Source: Discostella pseudostelligera
Lineage: Eukaryota; Bacillariophyta; Thalassiosirophyceae; Thalassiosirales; Thalassiosiraceae
Length of the DNA stretch: 21,525 nucleotides
NCBI GenBank assembly: GCA_036940085.1
Contig: JALLBK010000243.1
Coordinates: 1 to 21,525 of the forward strand
Direction: 5' to 3'
In this document: in pieces, positions 17,384 to 21,525 of the stretch
Position numbering within the stretch: the stretch's first letter is position 1
Layout: every line of letters starts with the position of its first letter
Translations under genes and position numbers: made by a program
Notes under the pieces: generated by a model
Database searches by the model: none
Seen by the model: the letters and a program-made list of their open reading frames with translations, nothing else
What the model was told of the DNA's origin: nothing

Positions 17384-17590
17384 TACATACGAAGGATTCT
17401 GTACGATTCATTTCAAATTCGAGAATGCGAAATTCAAATTTTAGATGCATTTGAAAAATACAAAAGGATTCAGTACGACTAATCAAATTTGAGAAAGCAA
17501 AATTCATATTTTAGATGAATTTGAAATCTACATACAAAGGATTTCCATTAAAATCCATTTCATAGAGAAATAAGAAATTCAAATTTTAGG
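17384..17590. repeat. degenerate A/T-rich tandem repeat, about 70-bp unit, three copies
   Basis: Copies at about 17384-17456, 17457-17526 and 17527-17590 share an ordered set of blocks: ACATAC(G/A)AAGGATT or ATACAAAAGGATT, then a short middle, then AAATTCA(A/T)ATTTTAG. The first two also share GTACGA and end in ATTTGAAA. Copy 3 is the most diverged. Confidence 0.65.
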
Positions 17591-17684
17591 AATAGCTCGT
17601 TAAATAGTTACGGTGGAATTCGTACGTGTAATTATGGCGCGCCAGTCTTGCTCACGCGAGCTCACGACAGCGGAATAATTGACC

Positions 17685-19152
17685 ATGGCCACGTCCGCCA
17701 CCAACTTTCTGGTACACTGCCATTGGCAGTTATTTGAAAATCCCAAAGTCCGCACAAAGTCAATAAGTATGGTCGTCTCATCCTACGCTGCAGGCTCCAC
17801 CTCTGCCGCATCGACATCGTCATCATCGGGCGGCGGTGGCGCCACCCTCCTCGATCCCTACCTCCATCGTCTATCAACCATCTACACCCATCCCCCACTA
17901 GTACATCAACATGTCTCCCACCTTCTATCCTCTTCACCACACGGATCCAACCTCTTGCCTAAAATGGAATCACTCATCAACAATGATGGCACCTCTACCC
18001 CTCCCGTACTATTATTGCGTGGCACTATACCCATGCAATACAAGGGCATCACCTACCACTTACCCATTGATTTGTATTTACCACCGAATTATCCATATGT
18101 TTGTCCAACCGTATATGTCCGACCGGTGAGCACCATGTCGATTAAACCCAATCATAAACATGTCGGATTGGATGGGATGGTATATTTGCCCTATTTGGCT
18201 CAGTGGAAACCACCACCACCGTCAACATCAACAACAATAAAGTCAACATTGACAGGAAGTAATTTGAAAGAATTGGTGGCGTGGATGAGTCAATTGTTTG
18301 GGAATGAGCCTCCCTGTTTTGCCAAGCCTATTGGTGCTAGTGCTGCTGCCAGTGGTGCTGCTGGTGCAAGTCAAGGTGATGATAGATGGGAACCCATCCC
18401 CCAAAAATTAACACCAACCAAAACCCCTACACAGGAAGAATCACTCTACGAACGGTCACGTCAACGTGAAGAACAATGGTTATTAGACGAAGCAAAATTA
18501 TCCTCATTGAAAAGCAAAGCCACGGAAGAAATACAAGCCAATATGAAATCAGTATTTACGACATTGGGTGAAGAGATACGAAGGGAGTTAGAGTATCAAA
18601 AGAAATTGGAATATGGAAAAGAACAGATTGAGTTACTGCAGAAGGAGTATGAAGTGAGAAGAGGGAAGTTGAGGGAAGAATCGATACAGTTAGAATTGGC
18701 GAATGATGCCTTGGCAGGGTGGCTTGCTGCCGTGGAGAAGGCTACTTCGTCGCGCCAAGAGCAGAAAGAATTAGACACTGCTGCTGACAACAATGCAGCA
18801 GCCACAACTACCAAAGCAGACCTAATGGCTCTACCCACCGACACTCCCTCCTCACAAATGCTAGCCCTCAGTGCCGAAAGTGCCTCAATTGATGATACCA
18901 TTTACTTTTTAGATCAAGCATTAGTCCGGAATACTATAACGTTGGAGATATTTTTGAGGGAGGTACGACGATTAAGTAAACGACAATTTTTGGCCAAGGT
19001 ATGTCTTTACCGATGATGCGATGATGACCCCGTCCTCCTCCTTGGTTCATAAACTACAAGCGCTCACACTTCTCCTTTCACCTTCATTGATGTGTATTTT
19101 GCAGGCTCACATGATAAAAATCGAGCAAACTCTGGCGGCAGAACGCCGTTGA
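17685..19152 (+). CDS. VPS23: TSG101/VPS23-like UEV protein of ESCRT-I, two exons
   Basis: The coding sequence joins 17685-18998 and 19105-19152 across a 106-bp intron (GTATGT...TTGCAG), phase 0, giving 453 aa. The ATG at 17685 is the first; one at 17769 is possible. The UEV domain (about 60-210) shows LLLRGTIPMQYKGITYHLP, PPNYPYVCPTVYV and GLDGMVYLPYL, then W and LFGNEPPCF, close to TSG101; like all UEVs it lacks an E2 catalytic Cys. A coiled coil (about 255-345) is rich in Glu/Lys/Gln. The C-terminal steadiness box (about 395-453) carries SIDDTIYFLDQAL and, across the splice, RQFLAK-AHMIKIEQ. TSG101 binds ubiquitin and PTAP-type motifs and, with VPS28 and VPS37, forms ESCRT-I on endosomes. 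Without splicing the frame stops early with VCLYR, which supports the intron. Human TSG101 has 390 residues; the excess is an N-terminal Ser/Gly tract and Ala-rich linkers. Confidence 0.93.
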
Positions 19153-19375
19153 AAATTTGGAATGAGGTTCTCGAAAAATTGCATCATTGCATGCAGATAT
19201 GTGCCGTTGTTTGTATGTTATGCTGCTTTTAGGTAATCCTTGATTGAATGAATAGCTCGAAACAAATGAATGAAAACAAAAATAGTTGTGAGATGTTCTT
19301 CTCGCCTCCCAAGAACTCCTCTCTGTCTGACTGGAGCGCGAAGCTACATCAACACCGATTCTCCCCCCCCCCTTC
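19153..19375. other. convergent 3' gap with C10 run
   Basis: This gap lies between the UEV stop and the stop of the minus-strand coiled-coil gene. It carries a run of ten C at 19363-19372, just outside the latter's TAG. No gene is seen. Confidence 0.5.
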
Positions 19376-20276
19376 CTATCGAACCTTCGTATGCCTATCG
19401 ACAAATCCAACAATTAAATCATCATCAACATCCTCCTCCGCAGCCTCACCATCTCCAACATCATCGTTTCTACGACACCGATCACCAAACCCAACAATTA
19501 ATCCATCGGAACTCCTTCGTGAAAAATCCGTAGTGGAAAGGGATGATTCGGACTTGGAGTCTTTACCAACATCATCATTCCCATCCGTAGTACTACTGGC
19601 AAATTGTGGTGGCATCAGGTGCCGTCTGGTAGGAGAACGTGGTGACAATTCATCATTCATCTTATGGATGAGGACTCCATCCGCAGCCGGCGGGAAAGTC
19701 TGATCATGATCAATGTCCCCCCCAGATGATGACAGATACGAAACCAACATTCGCGTTAATGCATCCTCCACTCGACCATCCCCTCCTCCTGCAGCCACCG
19801 ACGGACTATACTTTTGTCGTTTCCTTTCCGCTTCTGGTGATGAACATAATGTACTCGGGACATTATCCTCATCAATATATAATCCACTCATACCACTCAT
19901 TTCACTACTACTACTCCCATCCAAATCACTATTCGCAATGGAGAAAATGCCACTCCCATTGGAATGATAGCTTAGTACCGATCGATTCGAACCACCTCCG
20001 CCTCCACCACCAACGCCACCTCCGTCATCGACTCCACCATGGATCATATCAAGGACTACAAAACCCCGTCGTGGTGCCAAGTTGGTATTTCCATCATTGG
20101 ATTTGGATGAACTTTCTGCGGAGCTCCGTCTTCGGGCATTGTTGGTCCATGGAATATCTATTAATGCAGACGATGCTCGTCGAGCTGTATTCGTAGAAGA
20201 AGTAGGATTGGCTATCATGGACACACGTGCTCCAGTGGGCACGGCAATGAAGGATGTCCTGTGGTTATGATTGTCG

Positions 20277-20313
<37 letters not shown>

Positions 20314-21060
20314 CACCATTCTCATTATAATCCTGTGGTGAAATCCGATGATTGTTATGATGTGAATTTTTTGTCATGTTTGGATTCGAATCATGATGAT
20401 GCTGTTGATCCATCATGGGCAAACGAATTTTACCAACTAATCGATTGACATACTTTTCAGCGGCCGATTGATTCCGTATTCGTTCTTCTTCTTCTTTCCG
20501 TTCCCATTCTAAACGCTGGCGACGTTCTTCTTCTTTTCGTAGTGCTTTGAGTTCGGCTATGCGTTCCATGGTTTTGTGTTGCAGAGCGCCGATGGATGCG
20601 GTGGGATTTTCAAGTTTGAGTTGATGGAAGACTTCTTGATAGTCGGAGACGGCGTTGTAGTCGCTGGTATTATCTGTCAAGTATGTTGTGTAGATTTGAT
20701 AGTAGAAAAGAGAGGAGTTAGAGATAAAATAGAGCTAGAGATTGGGGGGTGGGTAAGCGATTCTCTCCAGGGAAGCGGTGGCCCTTCTCGTTGCTTCAGT
20801 ATTGCCGGTTACCAGCAAGTGAAACAGAGAAACAGCAACCACAAGACGTGTCCATCGGTCCATGGCGTATGCAGCAGCTTACCTTGATCATGGTCCATAG
20901 GAGATTCCAAACTAAACCTACGCAGCGACCCCAATAGCCCATCGGCATCGATTATATTCGTCACTGTCGTCCGCCGCCGCGCCGGTCGACGCTGATTCTG
21001 TTGTTGCTGCTGTTGCTGTTGTTGCGGCAATTGCTCTTGGAGAAAGCTGAGACGACGCAT
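19376..21060 (-). CDS. unrecognised coiled-coil protein with RRxS motifs, two exons
   Basis: I do not recognise this protein. It joins 21060-20883 and 20673-19376 across a 209-bp intron (GTAAGC...TTGACAG), phase 1, giving 491 aa. The N-terminal exon starts MRRLSF, has a Gln9 tract, a basic RRPARRR patch and RRFSLESP. Exon 2 begins with a predicted helix and coiled coil (about 75-135: MERIAELKALRKEEERRQRL and following Glu/Arg). Then come His/Asn-rich, poly-Thr (about 12 residues), Gly-rich and Ser-rich disordered stretches. RRxS occurs at five places (RRLS, RRFS, RRAS, RRRSS, RRSS), as basophilic kinases prefer. Near the C-terminus an octamer repeats: LIVGFGDR and LIVGFVDR. Such composition suggests a phosphorylated scaffold or cytoskeletal protein, but that is only a guess. 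The stop TAG is at 19376-19378. Confidence 0.68.
20278..20313. repeat. (TAG)12 trinucleotide microsatellite
   Basis: Twelve perfect TAG units on the plus strand encode a poly-Thr tract in the minus-strand coiled-coil gene. Being a perfect in-frame triplet repeat, it should vary in length without shifting the frame. Confidence 0.9.
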
Positions 21061-21285
21061 TTTTTTCCTTCGTATTCATCAACTACTCTGTCCCTATCAC
21101 ACCCGCCTTGAAGAAGCACCAAAAAGCGCGTTGGGGTCAATCCTAAAACAAAATACGATGTCGTACGATACCCCTTGAGTAATAATATTATTATTATGGT
21201 GGAATTGAATGTTGTAACGATAAAAAAAGAGTTGGCACTAAGGAAGGTGGAAGAAGATGGGTGACCTTGATGTAATGATGTTGTG
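21061..21285. other. upstream region of the coiled-coil gene
   Basis: This gap lies between the start of the minus-strand coiled-coil gene (21060) and the stop of the partial gene to its right. It presumably carries the 5' UTR and promoter of the former. A/T-rich runs (for example near 21181-21196 and 21221-21229) are seen, but no defined element. Confidence 0.4.
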
Positions 21286-21525
21286 TTAGCTGTGAAATGG
21301 CTCTTCTCGCGAGAGCCCGGGCTCGGTTTCGAGTGCCACAACTTCAAGTTGAGGAACTGCCACCGGTTGTGCCATGTGGCCATGACACAAGGCATGGACA
21401 TCGTCACACATCAGATTCTCTGGCCTAATACTCGTTAATAAACTATGACTATCAGTACCATCCCCTGTATACCACCCAATTAGCATACAGTGGGCAAGGC
21501 CAATCTGCTTTTTCGGGCTCTCGAG
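21286..21525 (-). CDS. C-terminal part of an unrecognised gene, open at window edge
   Basis: A minus-strand frame runs open from the right edge (21525) to TAA at 21286-21288, giving 79 codons without a stop. An ATG exists at 21486, but the frame stays open beyond it, with plausible protein sequence (KKQIGLAHCMLIGWYTGD). The segment has several Cys and His (MCDDVHALCHGHM). I recognise no family. It could be the end of a larger gene or exon; a chance frame is possible at this length. Confidence 0.4.
   Translation of the reverse strand, partial: LESPKKQIGLAHCMLIGWYTGDGTDSHSLLTSIRPENLMCDDVHALCHGHMAQPVAVPQLEVVALETEPGLSREEPFHS

Larger units (their letters stand above)
17183..17684. promoter_or_regulatory. 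shared divergent promoter of APRT and UEV genes
   Basis: This 502-bp gap separates two divergent starts. It contains a perfect CRE palindrome TGACGTCA (17354-17361), an adjacent CCAAT (17368-17372) and about three degenerate A/T-rich repeats (17384-17590). No coding frame is convincing here. Confidence 0.5.

Noticed and set aside
1..21525. CRISPR arrays, tRNA or rRNA genes, viral genes
   Set aside because: No regularly spaced identical repeats with unique spacers, no cloverleaf with TTC-type loops and no rRNA-like blocks were noticed by eye; no viral hallmark protein was seen. A tRNAscan or Infernal run would be decisive.

Overview
The window is protein-coding eukaryotic DNA with the standard code. 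Genes carry short spliceosomal introns (about 100-210 bp, donors such as GTATGT, GTGAGT, GTAAGC; acceptors CAG/TAG), intergenic gaps are a few hundred bases, GC is intermediate, and many proteins have long acidic, Gln/His-rich or Gly-rich low-complexity tracts. This fits a diatom or related stramenopile best; that assignment is inference from style, not from a marker gene.

Layout. (1) 214-2181, minus: a six-exon PI-PLC X-domain protein. (2) 2182-3128: a divergent intergenic region with a small inverted-repeat (MITE-like) element and three near-perfect E2F/DP sites. (3) 3129-8164, plus: a 1656-residue TPR-DnaJ co-chaperone, interrupted on paper by an assembly join (64 bp written twice around one N). 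(4) 8165-8949: intergenic, with a 22-bp repeat in four copies. (5) 8950-13632, plus: a paralogue whose TPR module is duplicated in tandem and whose N-terminus is hydrophobic. (6) 14358-15967, plus: a YEATS-like domain, an amidoligase-like domain and a J domain in one gene, read in two frames because of a one-base frameshift at a G run. (7) 16304-17182, minus: adenine phosphoribosyltransferase with a signal-peptide-like N-terminus. (8) 17685-19152, plus: a TSG101/VPS23-type UEV protein of ESCRT-I, with one intron. (9) 19376-21060, minus: an unrecognised two-exon coiled-coil protein with repeated RRxS motifs. (10) 21286-21525, minus: the open C-terminal end of another gene leaving the window.

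The main event is 3.1-16.0 kb: three consecutive genes on one strand that all end in a Gln-rich linker plus a J domain with closely similar DNA. Two are TPR-J paralogues that appear to differ in localisation (a lysine-rich nuclear-type signal in the first, putative membrane segments in the second). The third puts the same C-terminal cassette behind a YEATS-like/amidoligase-like protein whose expected catalytic residues look substituted. This suggests local duplication and module capture building a small Hsp40 family. The remaining genes are housekeeping or trafficking genes with no obvious functional tie to it.
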